Source: Sphingobium fuliginis (lineage in GTDB: Bacteria > Pseudomonadota > Alphaproteobacteria > Sphingomonadales > Sphingomonadaceae). Taken from it: 64,000 nucleotides of DNA. Under the pieces are notes generated by a model. The model saw nothing but the letters and a program-made list of their open reading frames with translations. It did not search any database and was not told the DNA's origin. The stretch spans positions 248,001 to 312,000 of the forward strand of contig NZ_SEON01000002.1 in the NCBI RefSeq assembly GCF_004152845.1, given 5' to 3'. Of this stretch, positions 54,343-63,548 are shown piece by piece; the first letter of the stretch is position 1; each line of letters starts with the position of its first letter. A program made the translations under genes and the position numbers.

Positions 54343-54754
54343 CACAAAGTCAGCCCTGTCGATTCCCTGCTGTTCTTGTCATCTCAGATTGGATCGAGGG
54401 CGTTGCTGGATCAGGTTGGTCTGTTTCGCATTTGCAGATGTAACTCGAAGTTCTAACAATCGCTTTCTGCCAAATGCGTCATACATGACAAAAATGCGGT
54501 TCCCCACCGCTTTAGACGTCCAAATCGGGCCCGGTAGGACCCACGATTTCTCAACCCTGACGGCGCAGGAAGCCCTCGCGCCCAGATTTCGGATCAGTCA
54601 TCCGCGCCTCGCGATAGCGTTGCAATCGCCTCCTTCAGGCAACACCGCACTGGTCAGCTCAATCTTGTGCAGCATGCCGCCTTCATTTCTTGCTAAACCT
54701 TGACCTGATATCAACAAGCTGACACGGCGCAGCCGTGCTGATCGGAGGGGGATC
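54343..54754 (+). other. Non-coding stretch before the GHKL-nuclease gene
   Basis: About 410 bases with no gene that I can support. It is AT-richer than the core and must contain the promoter of the downstream gene. TTGACC near 54,701 is a possible -35 element but no convincing -10 was found. GGAGGGGG lies just before ATG 54755. Confidence 0.5.
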
Positions 54755-56680
54755 ATGGCTGAAGAACTAGGTTTGCTGTTCGACAACCGCTTCATGGAGC
54801 GGCACGCTGGCTCGATCATCACCGACGCTTCGACTGCTATCGTTGAACTGGTCGCAAATGCATGGGACGCTTGGGCGACACAGGTGGACATCGTATGGCC
54901 TGAGCGAACGGGCGACGAACCTTTCACCATCTCGGACAACGGCAAGGGGATGACTGAAGCGCAGTTCCTCACTCGATGGAAGACGCTGGACTACAATCGC
55001 GCACGGGAAGACGGGAATAGCTCAGCGCCTCCGCCAGAGCTTTCAGACCTCAGTCCTCGCACAGCATATGGGCGCAATGGAAAGGGCCGCCATGCAGCTT
55101 TCCGGTTCGGAGAAGCGTATAAGGTCCGCACTTGGCGTGATGGCCGCTCGACCACATTCGAGGTTCGAAGGGGCGTGACCCAGCCGTTCACGATCGAACG
55201 CATAGCCGCAGCGGATGAGGTGGAGGGGCACGGCACTGAGATTATGGCCATTCAACCCCATCTGGTCATGATGTCAGCTGAAGAGGCTCGGGAGGTGATC
55301 GGCACTCGGTTTCTTGCTGACCCCAATTTCCGGGTTACTCTGAACGGAACGACGATCACGTTCGATGACATCCCTGAAGCTCAGCGTCGGACGGTGGATG
55401 TTGACATCGAGGGATACGGCACAGCGCAACTCATCATCATCGATACCCAGAAGGCAGATAAAACGACCCGGCACCACGGCATTGCTTGGCGCGTGAACAA
55501 TCGCGTCGTGGGAACGCCAGGATGGGTAGGATTTGATCAGGAGCGCCTCGTTGATGGACGGAGCAGCGAAGCCAAGCGCTTCATCTTTATCGTCCGTGCC
55601 GATTTTCTTGCGGACGAGGTTTTGCCAGATTGGGCGGGTTTTTGGCCAAACGGACTCGCATGGCCAGCTACTCAATCGGCCGTGCATGCCAAAATTCGGG
55701 AGCACCTAAGTGACTTCAGTGCAGATCGCCGTAGGGAGACAAAGGAAACTGTTCGCGAAAACCTTGGCAAGACAGTTTCCAAGCTGCCGCCCGTAAGTCG
55801 TGATCGCTGGAATGATTTTGTAGATCAAGTCGTCGATACGTGCCCATCTATGAACCTTGACACGGTAGAGCAGGTCGCCGCGGTCTTGGCGAATCTCGAG
55901 CTGTCCACGTCGAAATTCGAATTGATTAACAAGCTACACGAAATGAAGCCAGGCGATCTCGACGAATTGAATGCACTTCTCATGGATTGGTCAGTCCGCA
56001 CCGCGAAGATGGCTTTGGATGAAATCGCGCAGCGTCTCCGTCTCATCCAAGAGCTTGACCAAAAGCTCCGCGACGAAACCATGGATGAAGTTGGCGACCT
56101 CCAGCCACTCTTCGATCGTAGTCTTTGGGTGTTCGGGCCTGAGTTCGAAAGCTTGGAGTTCACTAGCAATCGGGGCATGACCGAAGTGATCAGCAGGCTT
56201 TTTGGCCACGCAGACAAAGGTAGCCGATTGCGACCGGACTTCGTGATTCTTCCCGACGGCAGCGCTGGATTTTATAGTCGAGACTCCCATGATCTGGGGC
56301 ACGACGTTGACGGTGTATCCCGGCTTGTGATCGCGGAGATAAAGAAACCTGGTGTTCTGATTGGCTCGAAAGAGAAGCAGCAGCCTTGGCAATACGTACG
56401 CGAATTGATTGCCAAGGGATTGGTGAATGATAGCACCATCGTAACCTGTTATGTGCTCGGATCCCGCATTGACCCTACTGAGGTAGGTGACGAAACCAAG
56501 AACAACGGTCGCGTGACGATCCGAGCGATGACGTATTCAACCTTCATCAAACGTGCAGAGAAGCGGATGCTGGGATTGCGGGAAAGATTGCGAGACGCGC
56601 CTTTTTTGGCGGAGCTCGGCATTGAACCAGAAGCTTACATGGCTCCTCAGTTGCCCCGACAGGCTGGGCTAGGCTTCTGA
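54755..56680 (+). CDS. GHKL ATPase with C-terminal PD-(D/E)XK (Shedu-like) nuclease
   Basis: A 641-residue two-part protein. The N-terminus is a GHKL/Bergerat ATPase like MORC/MutL-type proteins: N-box STAIVELVANAWDA (E31, N35), D61-NGKGM, and the second Gly box GRNGKGRHAAF (106-116). The C-terminus is a nuclease fold: LWVFGPEFESLEF, RPDFVILPDGS (D495), then VIAEIKKPG (E528, K530) and a Q-x-x-Y-type helix (PWQYVREL). This resembles the DUF4263/Shedu nuclease. GGAGGGG before ATG 54755 fixes the start. It stands alone in the island, so it is likely a single-gene defence or restriction factor (inference). Low GC and codon use unlike the core point to transfer. Confidence 0.8.
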   Translation: MAEELGLLFDNRFMERHAGSIITDASTAIVELVANAWDAWATQVDIVWPERTGDEPFTISDNGKGMTEAQFLTRWKTLDYNRAREDGNSSAPPPELSDLSPRTAYGRNGKGRHAAFRFGEAYKVRTWRDGRSTTFEVRRGVTQPFTIERIAAADEVEGHGTEIMAIQPHLVMMSAEEAREVIGTRFLADPNFRVTLNGTTITFDDIPEAQRRTVDVDIEGYGTAQLIIIDTQKADKTTRHHGIAWRVNNRVVGTPGWVGFDQERLVDGRSSEAKRFIFIVRADFLADEVLPDWAGFWPNGLAWPATQSAVHAKIREHLSDFSADRRRETKETVRENLGKTVSKLPPVSRDRWNDFVDQVVDTCPSMNLDTVEQVAAVLANLELSTSKFELINKLHEMKPGDLDELNALLMDWSVRTAKMALDEIAQRLRLIQELDQKLRDETMDEVGDLQPLFDRSLWVFGPEFESLEFTSNRGMTEVISRLFGHADKGSRLRPDFVILPDGSAGFYSRDSHDLGHDVDGVSRLVIAEIKKPGVLIGSKEKQQPWQYVRELIAKGLVNDSTIVTCYVLGSRIDPTEVGDETKNNGRVTIRAMTYSTFIKRAEKRMLGLRERLRDAPFLAELGIEPEAYMAPQLPRQAGLGF

Positions 56681-57071
56681 ATTTTGCTACTGCTCCGCAA
56701 AGCCCCCGAACTCGACGGCCGAAATCCCGGCCGATCCTCTACGAGGACGCAAACGGCGAAATGCGCCGGTCCTACGAAATGGACCGGAGCTGGTTCAGCC
56801 TGTTCGCAACGCGTTTCACTGGCTCCCTAATTGCCACGGCAGGCTGAGCTGAGACAGCCGCTCAACCCCACCGTTTCCAATATCCCAACAGCCACGATTA
56901 AATCCGCCATAGCGGGAGCAGACTCGAAACTCACACCGTAATAATGCCGTCGGGGCTCCTTCTTTTGGCTATTGCCGTAAGCACCCGGATCACGTGATTA
57001 TACTTGTGCGTTTTTGCACATTCTGACATAGAAATCCGGTCATGGCGCCGCATTTTTGCGGAGCGATTGCC
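56681..57071 (+). other. Non-coding stretch between the GHKL gene and phage tail genes
   Basis: About 390 bases without a gene. A short frame (..EMRRSYEMDRSWFSLFATRF..) has no start codon and looks like a remnant. Bases around 56,821-56,852 resemble the last bases of the GHKL gene (about 24 of 32 positions). Two small hairpins with T-rich loops lie at 57005-57020 and 57048-57061, just before the next gene. Confidence 0.4.
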
Positions 57072-57779
57072 ATGTTCAAACCCACGGTCGCCGGACCGTC
57101 TTCTGCCCAGTTTCGAGAGTTGGAGCGCCAGATTCGCGAAAAGGCGGAAAGCGCACTCCTACAAGCCAGCCATCAAGGGGGTAGAATTGCTGTCAGCAGG
57201 ATCCGGGGCGCTATGGCACGCGCTGGCCTTGGCCGGCTCGGCAATGCAGTGGAAGCATCTTCCGACCTGGATAAAGGCGGGCGCCTCCATCGATCCTCTG
57301 CTCGCGAGGTCTCGGCGTCCAGCGCCGTGCATCTGAAAAGTCGAAACGAAAGAACCGTCGGCGCAATTGAGGCGTACACCCGCGGCGCCAATATCCGCCC
57401 GCGGAACGCTCGCTGGCTTTGGATTCCCTCTCCCGAGTTGCAACGCCGCGTGAAAGGCGGTGGACGCGTTGAACCGTCCAACTGGAAATCGTCAGGTCTG
57501 GAACAGCGTATCGGGCCGCTCGTACAGATTCCCGGCAAGCATTCCGGCGAGGTCCTGTTGATTGTGCCCGCTGTGACAGTCGCCACCAGTGGCAAGGCCC
57601 GCCCTCGTCGCCTCCCCAGGCGGGGCGGCATCCGTCTCGGTCGCGAACTCCGCGAAAATTTTATCGCCTTCACAGGCATCCGATCAACGTCGCGCCAGGC
57701 GCGTGTCGATCCCCTTCAGATCATTGATGGCGTGCGGGCTGAGCTGCCCACGCTCCTCGCTAGAGAATTGGAGAAATAA
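57072..57779 (+). CDS. Phage tail-region protein (DUF6441-like)
   Basis: A 235-residue protein with a basic N-terminal helix region, then segments like HLKSRNERTVGAIEAYTRGA, RWLWIPSPEL and RLGRELRENFIAFTGI. In phages this family lies immediately before the tape-measure gene, as here (2-base gap), and is thought to be a minor tail component. ATG 57072 is chosen over an upstream ATG at 57042, which would add a non-family decapeptide. No other tail or head gene is upstream. Confidence 0.7.
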   Translation: MFKPTVAGPSSAQFRELERQIREKAESALLQASHQGGRIAVSRIRGAMARAGLGRLGNAVEASSDLDKGGRLHRSSAREVSASSAVHLKSRNERTVGAIEAYTRGANIRPRNARWLWIPSPELQRRVKGGGRVEPSNWKSSGLEQRIGPLVQIPGKHSGEVLLIVPAVTVATSGKARPRRLPRRGGIRLGRELRENFIAFTGIRSTSRQARVDPLQIIDGVRAELPTLLARELEK

Positions 57780-57781
57780 GC

Positions 57782-60700
57782 ATGGCAACTGAAGCCGTCT
57801 TTCCCGCTTTCATCCGCGCGACCTATCAGGAAACATCCGATGGGCTTCCCGCCTTCGAGCGGGCGATGCAAACGTCCGTCAATCGAGCCCAGAAGGCGGC
57901 GCAGGTCTCGATGGACCAGATAACACGCGAAATCTCTGACGCTTTGGTCGGGGGAAAGAGCGATCTTGGCGCTTCCGATCTACGCGCGGCCGCCGCGGCA
58001 GCGGAAATGCGTGCTCAAGCCGCCAGGAAGATAGCCACCTCCATGACTGCGGCTGCGGCCGCCGAAAATGACTACAGCTTAGCGACACAGGCCTCTATCA
58101 TGGCGGCGCGCCGGCTTGCGGATGAAGAAGAAAATGCTGCTCGCGTGGCGAACCTTCATGTCGCCGCAGTTGAACGCATCAATCAGGTTGCTCGGCAGAA
58201 CAGCATATCGTTAATCGCCCTTTCCGATGGCAACATGATAGCCACCCGATCCAGCAACGCCCATCGGCAGGCCCAGATGATGCTAGCCCAGCAAATGCAG
58301 GACGTAGCTATCCAAATGCAGTTGGGTATCAACCCGCTCATGATCCTTACCCAGCAGGGCAGCCAAGCAGCATTCTCACTGGCTCAGATGGGTGGCAAAG
58401 CTGCGGCGGTCGGTCGCTTCCTATCAAGCCCGTGGGTGGCCGCTCTCGCCATCGCAGGAACAGCGCTGGGTTCGCTGCTTACGAAATCGGAGGATACTGC
58501 TGATGCTCTGGAGAAGATCAAATTCTCCTCCGATGCTGTCGGCAGTGCGCAGGGCATCATGGGTGATGCAATGGATCTGGCCACCGGCAAAATCACGACA
58601 CAGCGAAAGGAGCTTATTGCCCTCGCAATAGCTCAGTCGAAGGTTGGGGCCATCCAGGCACAAACGCGCGCAAATGCCCTCCGCGGGGAAGTCCAATCAC
58701 TCCAGGCGCCCACCACCGAATTGTCGGGCGGCTTTGGTGGCGGCTTCGATGTCAGACGCGTCGATGCAGGTGCGCGGGGTGCCATCTCAAGATCCTTCCT
58801 TACTGGCGAGATAGATGGCAAAACGGCGGTTCAGCGCCTTGATAACCTCCGTAAAGCTGGCGCATTGACTGACGAAGCATTCGCCTCTGCTGCCAAATCC
58901 ATCGCCAGCCTGGGAGTTGAGCTAGCAAACGTAAAGACATTTGAAGCGGCGGAGCGGCTTCTCAATGGTGCAGGCACCACCGGAGATCGCGGCCTGTTGT
59001 TGAAACCGAAAATTGATCGTTCGCCTAAGCCGAAAACGGACCCGCAGGCAGAAATGGCGAAGGATCTGTTCGAAGATCGACTCCAGGCTCAGGGTAACGT
59101 CGGCAAGCTGGCGCAGGATATGATTGAGCGTCAGTTATCGTGGGGCAAAGATCAAGTCACTGTTGGCGATCAGCTAATCCAGCAGGCGAAAGATCTGGCG
59201 TCTCTTGAAGAAGCCAGAGCGCAGGGTGCTCAACAGGTTCTCGACGGCCATCTGCGGCAGCTCGACGCTTTGCAGCGCCTTGGTGGGCTGGCGGGAGGTG
59301 CCGCCGGCATAGTCGGCGGCATTCTCGATGGCGGCAATTTCTACGGTGTGAACGGAAAGGCGGGCGACATCCTGCGCGCCTTCTCCCCGATGGTGGGCGA
59401 GGACGGCTGGAAGAACGTTACCGAAAAGCTGGACGAAATTTTCGGCGGCGACGGCGAATTCAAGAAGGGTATGACGAAAATCCTGCAAGGCGCTGGCGCA
59501 GGTCAGACTGCCGCTGGCTTGCTCCTTGGCGGGGCGAATAACGCGCTCACCAGCAGCATCGGAGGTGCGCTCGGTAACAAGATCGGCGAAAAGTTCCTGA
59601 CCAAGCCCCTGAAAGATGCCTTTGGCGAAGCCTTCGGGGACTTTGCTGGCCCACTGGGCTCAATTGCTGGCGGCCTGCTAGGCGGCGCCCTGGGCGGCCT
59701 CTTGTCGAAGCCCAAATGGGGCACTGCCGTCGTCACCGGCCAAGGGAACGGCGACGTCACAGTCGCCGGCAATAAGGCGGCCTATCGGTCCAATGCCAAT
59801 CTTGCGGGCACGTCGATCCAGAGCGGGCTGGACGCGATCGCTGAGCAGCTTGGCGCCGACGTCGGCGGGTACCAGGTCTCCATCGGCCAGTACAAAGGCA
59901 AGTGGCGTGTCTCCACCATCGGCCGCGAAGGCAAGCTGAAGGGCGGCTCCGGCCGGACCGACATCAAAGACTTCGGCAAGGAAGGCGGCGAGGACGCGAT
60001 CAAATATGCCATTGCCGACGCGGTAAAGGATGGCGCCCTGCTTGGCCTTCGCGCTTCCACGCAAGCGCTGCTGACCCGCTCCGACGACATCGAGGGCCAG
60101 CTTCAAAAGGCGCTGGACTTCGAAAACGTGTTCCACCGGCTGAAGGAATATACCGACCCGGTCGGCGCAGCGCTGGACACGCTCGACAAGGAGTTCACCC
60201 GGCTGAAGAAGATCTTCGAGGAAGCCGGCGCATCCACCGAAGAATATGCGCAACTCGAGGAGCTTTACGGCAAGGAGCGCGCCGCCGCTGTCAAGGATGC
60301 GGCGGAGAAGGTCACCGCATCGCTGAGGTCTCTGTTCGATGAACTGACCGTCGGCAATGATGCCCGGTCGCTCCGCGAGCGCCTGGCGGAGGCTCAGGCC
60401 AATTATAACCCGCTCGCCCAGCGCGTGGCCGCCGGCGACACCTCCGCCTATGACGACTATTCGGACGCCGCCCGGACGCTGCTCGACTTGCAGCGGCAGA
60501 TCTATGGCTCGAGCGAGGACTATTTCAAGCTGCTGGACCAGGTGACGGCGCTCACCAAGACTAGGATCGCTTCGGAAAGCAACATCGCATCGATTTCGGC
60601 TGCAAGGGAAAGCCTCTTCGCCAGCGACGGCGCCACGGCACCGGTTGTTTCAGCAACGGAAAGCCAGACGCAAAAACTGGTGGCAGCCCTGACATCGCAG

Positions 60701-60817
60701 ACCGGCGAAACCACTGCCTGGCTGCAGGCGATTGTGAACCAGTTGGCCGCTCTACGCGCAGGAGTTGCGACAACGCCCGCTGCCCAAGTGCTCCGCACAG
60801 CGAAGCAGAACTTCTAA
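57782..60817 (+). CDS. Phage tail tape-measure protein
   Basis: A 1,011-residue protein. Residues 70-200 are Ala/Gln-rich helices; the segment RQAQMMLAQQMQDVAIQMQL followed by GINPLMILTQQGSQAAFSLAQMGG and a membrane-like stretch (WVAALAIAGTALGSLL) is the hallmark of lambda-type tape-measure proteins. The centre (about 485-660) is Gly/Ala-rich and the C-terminus is helical. Tape-measure length sets tail length. It is not obviously truncated, but the usual downstream tail-tip genes are missing. Confidence 0.88.
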   Translation: MATEAVFPAFIRATYQETSDGLPAFERAMQTSVNRAQKAAQVSMDQITREISDALVGGKSDLGASDLRAAAAAAEMRAQAARKIATSMTAAAAAENDYSLATQASIMAARRLADEEENAARVANLHVAAVERINQVARQNSISLIALSDGNMIATRSSNAHRQAQMMLAQQMQDVAIQMQLGINPLMILTQQGSQAAFSLAQMGGKAAAVGRFLSSPWVAALAIAGTALGSLLTKSEDTADALEKIKFSSDAVGSAQGIMGDAMDLATGKITTQRKELIALAIAQSKVGAIQAQTRANALRGEVQSLQAPTTELSGGFGGGFDVRRVDAGARGAISRSFLTGEIDGKTAVQRLDNLRKAGALTDEAFASAAKSIASLGVELANVKTFEAAERLLNGAGTTGDRGLLLKPKIDRSPKPKTDPQAEMAKDLFEDRLQAQGNVGKLAQDMIERQLSWGKDQVTVGDQLIQQAKDLASLEEARAQGAQQVLDGHLRQLDALQRLGGLAGGAAGIVGGILDGGNFYGVNGKAGDILRAFSPMVGEDGWKNVTEKLDEIFGGDGEFKKGMTKILQGAGAGQTAAGLLLGGANNALTSSIGGALGNKIGEKFLTKPLKDAFGEAFGDFAGPLGSIAGGLLGGALGGLLSKPKWGTAVVTGQGNGDVTVAGNKAAYRSNANLAGTSIQSGLDAIAEQLGADVGGYQVSIGQYKGKWRVSTIGREGKLKGGSGRTDIKDFGKEGGEDAIKYAIADAVKDGALLGLRASTQALLTRSDDIEGQLQKALDFENVFHRLKEYTDPVGAALDTLDKEFTRLKKIFEEAGASTEEYAQLEELYGKERAAAVKDAAEKVTASLRSLFDELTVGNDARSLRERLAEAQANYNPLAQRVAAGDTSAYDDYSDAARTLLDLQRQIYGSSEDYFKLLDQVTALTKTRIASESNIASISAARESLFASDGATAPVVSATESQTQKLVAALTSQTGETTAWLQAIVNQLAALRAGVATTPAAQVLRTAKQNF

Positions 60818-60860
60818 ATGTTATTCATTGCCGCAGACCTGGTTCCTGGTAGCGGTGGGA

Positions 60861-60883
60861 CCAGGGCGCTGCGTGCGCCCTGG
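60861..60883 (+). terminator. Hairpin after the tape-measure gene
   Basis: CCAGGGCGC (60861-60869) pairs perfectly with GCGCCCTGG (60875-60883) around a 5-base loop, 45 bases after the stop. No T-run follows. It separates the tail genes from the next operon; the AT-rich stretch 60,910-61,000 beyond it is a likely promoter. Confidence 0.5.
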
Positions 60884-61015
60884 CCCAAGAACGGCTGCAG
60901 AACCATAAACTCGTCCGATGAAATATTTTCAACCAATATGCGCTAACTGTTCATTTGCACTCGACTTTTAACGCTTTGCGATTTGTTATGCATGCGTAAG
61001 ATTCGGAGGGATAGA

Positions 61016-62014
61016 GTGGCGAAGAAGTGCACAGTTCAATATCGGCAGCTAAAGACCGATGGGATCGGTGAAGGCGCTAACCTCAAGGCAATGATTGTTG
61101 ATGTTCTTCAGCGGCGCGCGCGCGGGCAGGCGCTTGCTGAGAATGCGAAGCTGCGGAAATTGGATATCGACCAAGACAATAGTTTCGTTATTCTCAATAA
61201 ACTCTCACCACGTGAGACCTGGGGCGGACCCATTTTCGCTGGTCAGCTGATCCATCTTCAGGAAGGTTCGGATGTCCATGCAGTGACGCAATCATTGGAC
61301 GACGACACAGACGAGTTTGTCCTTCAAAGTTTGAATGTAGGCGAGCAGGCGCGGGTCCTCAAAGGTGCACTGTATTTCGCAGTCATCGGAAATAACGTTG
61401 GTCTCATCGAGGGGACGCAGGTTAAAGGCCGCACGCTCGAACGGTATCTGACGCGCATGTTTCAGGACGCTGGTGAACTTGAGCCCGGCCAAGCCATAAT
61501 CCTTAATGGGAAATTTTTGGCCGGTGATGGCAAGGAGTTGTCCGAATCATCGGAAATTGAGATTGCCGCGGTCCCCAACAACAATCAGGGGCAGCCTCGG
61601 CGTGAAGTAGCTATTGCTGAGAGAGAGGCTGCTCAAGCGCGCGAAGAAGGTGCAACGGTTTTTGACGTATTGAGGGTTCTTGGGTGGACGCCTGAGGCGC
61701 TGGAACGACTTCGGGGAGAAGTTCCCGATGACGGAACAATTGAAGGTTATTTCAAGGTCTTCATCAAGGAACGGCGAAAGAAAAAGCCTATATCGCGTGC
61801 GACCATCAACGAGGCTCTTCGCAATATAGATCCAGCCGATATTGGCTTGCGCGGCGATGGCCGGGAGAAGGGAGGCATCGTAAAGCTTTCCACTCTGATG
61901 TCCGTCGACGCGGTCAACTCGCTTTTGGATCCCACAAGTGCTATGGAACAGATTGTGAACGCGCTTCGCATGTGGGCTGAAGCAGGAAGAATAGATTGCA
62001 ACTTCGCCGGATAG
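61016..62014 (+). CDS. RexA-like protein (putative abortive-infection sensor)
   Basis: A 332-residue soluble protein with no transmembrane segment. It does not match a family that I know strongly, but its layout follows phage lambda RexA. Residues 119-146 (ALYFAVIGNNVGLIEGTQVK..) parallel the RexA segment with FLFVEGDTIGF; VFDVLRVLG (215-223) parallels VFGDILKVLG; ADIGLRGDGREKGGI (274-288) parallels SDISLRAKDEAGDI. The gene is followed by a four-helix membrane protein, as rexB follows rexA. GTG 61016 is set by GGAGGG five bases upstream; ATG 60992 is possible. The similarity is judged from memory. Alternative: an unrelated two-gene defence pair. Confidence 0.55.
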   Translation: MAKKCTVQYRQLKTDGIGEGANLKAMIVDVLQRRARGQALAENAKLRKLDIDQDNSFVILNKLSPRETWGGPIFAGQLIHLQEGSDVHAVTQSLDDDTDEFVLQSLNVGEQARVLKGALYFAVIGNNVGLIEGTQVKGRTLERYLTRMFQDAGELEPGQAIILNGKFLAGDGKELSESSEIEIAAVPNNNQGQPRREVAIAEREAAQAREEGATVFDVLRVLGWTPEALERLRGEVPDDGTIEGYFKVFIKERRKKKPISRATINEALRNIDPADIGLRGDGREKGGIVKLSTLMSVDAVNSLLDPTSAMEQIVNALRMWAEAGRIDCNFAG

Positions 62015-62586
62015 AAAAGGTAGGATTGCCTGTCGCCTTTGCGCTTGGAGCGCTGCTGCCGCCGGCGACATTAGCCGGCGACAGCGGCCGACTATTGGTA
62101 ACTTTCCTGAGCCTGGTTTCCGCGAGCATCTTGCCTACAATCTCCCTCATAATGGGAAGTATGACCGCAAGCGGCCGGTCGGTGAAAGCCATCAATGATC
62201 TGAACGACGAATTGAATGCGGCGGTGAATGCCTTGTTTGCGCTGTTTGGCCTAGTGGGCGTGACAATCGTGTGCCTGATCGCGCTGGCTATACCCGTTCC
62301 TGCCCCAATCCACCGATTGTCTCACATTGGTGAAATGCTCAATCGGGGTGGCCAAGCGACCGTAACAGCCGTGGTGGCATTGATTCTGATGCGAGCTGGC
62401 CAAGTCCCGGGAATTCTTCGCCGATCGCTGATGATCCGGCACCGCATCGCGATAGACGAAGCTGCAAAGAAAACAGCCGAAAACGCGCAAAAAATTCCAC
62501 CGATGAAGGAGCTTTTTGGACGACACCCAGACTTCGGCAAGACGGTCAATCTTGAAGACCTTCAGGATCCCGAGAAGCGTCACTGA
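61996..62586 (+). CDS. RexB-like four-helix membrane protein
   Basis: A 196-residue protein with four hydrophobic segments (about 9-28, 33-56, 75-100, 117-140) and a charged cytoplasmic-looking tail. The helix 2 - basic loop - helix 3 pattern (LSLVSASILPTISLIMGSM, then SGRSVKAIND) resembles RexB, which forms a membrane channel on infection. RexB is about 144 residues, so the tail here is extra. The start is TTG: 61996 overlaps the upstream gene by 19 bases with AGGAAG before it; 62026 is an alternative. No ATG is available. Confidence 0.5.
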   Translation: MQLRRIEKVGLPVAFALGALLPPATLAGDSGRLLVTFLSLVSASILPTISLIMGSMTASGRSVKAINDLNDELNAAVNALFALFGLVGVTIVCLIALAIPVPAPIHRLSHIGEMLNRGGQATVTAVVALILMRAGQVPGILRRSLMIRHRIAIDEAAKKTAENAQKIPPMKELFGRHPDFGKTVNLEDLQDPEKRH

Positions 62587-62840
62587 AGGCGCCCATGCGC
62601 CCAGCCCCAGATGGAATACTGCAGGACGGCGGCATCGTTCAGGGGCACGTCGTTTAATCCACTCGGAGTAAACATCGAAGCAAGGGCCATTATAGATACG
62701 ATGTCGCATGAAGAGGCCCGGCGCGCTGGTTGTCATGGCGCCAGCACCGGGCCCGAGTTTCCGATGGGTGAAAAGGATGAAAAGCCCCACCGAGCGTTTA
62801 TCGGCTGGCGCCAGACCGAAGCGCCAGCCAGTTGTCGTGA
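62587..62840. other. Gap between convergent genes with a 9-bp hairpin
   Basis: No supported gene. GGCTGGCGC (62803-62811) and GCGCCAGCC (62821-62829) form a perfect stem close to the stop of the leftward gene and may act as its terminator, though no T-run follows. Confidence 0.45.
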
Positions 62841-63548
62841 TCAGAGGCCGTCTCGATCCATCTGCAGCTGCGAGGGCGGGTCGACCGTCTCGCGGATCTG
62901 CCGGCGCATCGCCTTCAATGCGGGCAGATCATTTAATGCCAATATCGTTTGATCCACTTCTATTGGCGTGGCGAACTCGAAAAATCTGCGGAACTCACGT
63001 CCACCAGCCAGCATTGTTCCGCTGAGGCGCCGCAGCGCATCAATCTTGCCTGTCTGCATGATCAAACTGAGTGAGACCACCGTGGCGTAAATCTGCTCGA
63101 CCTGCGCGATCGCTTCTTGGGCTTGCCGATATAGATCGTCCAGCAATGGTTCGCCTGCCTGCCCCATCTCTTGCCGCAGTTTGTCCCAGGGACGGCGCAG
63201 TGGCAGGTAACCGTCATTAATCTGACGATTAAGCGCGCCGATGCCTACAACGAGCTGATCCTTCTCCCGAGCTAAGTCATCGGGGATGGGCGGCAACTTA
63301 CCATCAGCTAGTAGCGCCTGTGCGATGTCATTGCCGTCGGGCTGCCGCCCGTCGCGGATTGTCTCATGCAATTCCAGCAGCCGCACCTGAGCCCGATCGC
63401 GTGCTTTTTCCTTGGCGGCGATACCAAGTTTGAGGGATTCTACCCGATTGACGTGTGTATCGACGTCAATCGCTTCCATCGCCGCACGTGCCTTGTCCAA
63501 GGGGGACAACTCAGCTTCATAAGCTGACTCTCGAGCGAAAAGCGACAT
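62841..63548 (-). CDS. Coiled-coil protein of unknown function
   Basis: A 235-residue, mostly helical, charged protein without membrane segments or known motif. Helices around 35-65, 85-115 and 130-165 look coiled-coil-like. Its ATG overlaps the stop of the next gene on the same strand (TAATG), so the two are co-translated. By position in a phage-like element it might be a structural or packaging protein, but nothing in the sequence proves it. Confidence 0.6.
   Translation of the reverse strand: MSLFARESAYEAELSPLDKARAAMEAIDVDTHVNRVESLKLGIAAKEKARDRAQVRLLELHETIRDGRQPDGNDIAQALLADGKLPPIPDDLAREKDQLVVGIGALNRQINDGYLPLRRPWDKLRQEMGQAGEPLLDDLYRQAQEAIAQVEQIYATVVSLSLIMQTGKIDALRRLSGTMLAGGREFRRFFEFATPIEVDQTILALNDLPALKAMRRQIRETVDPPSQLQMDRDGL

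Noticed and set aside
56690..56850. Short frame with EMRRSYEMDRSWFSLFATRF
   Set aside because: No start codon with a ribosome site and only about 50 codons; treated as a possible remnant.
62251..62790. Leftward frame antisense to the RexB-like gene
   Set aside because: It covers the gene on the opposite strand and has no gene-like start or motif.
62611..62952. Rightward frame after the RexB-like gene
   Set aside because: Its second half is antisense to a better-supported leftward gene and it crosses two hairpins.
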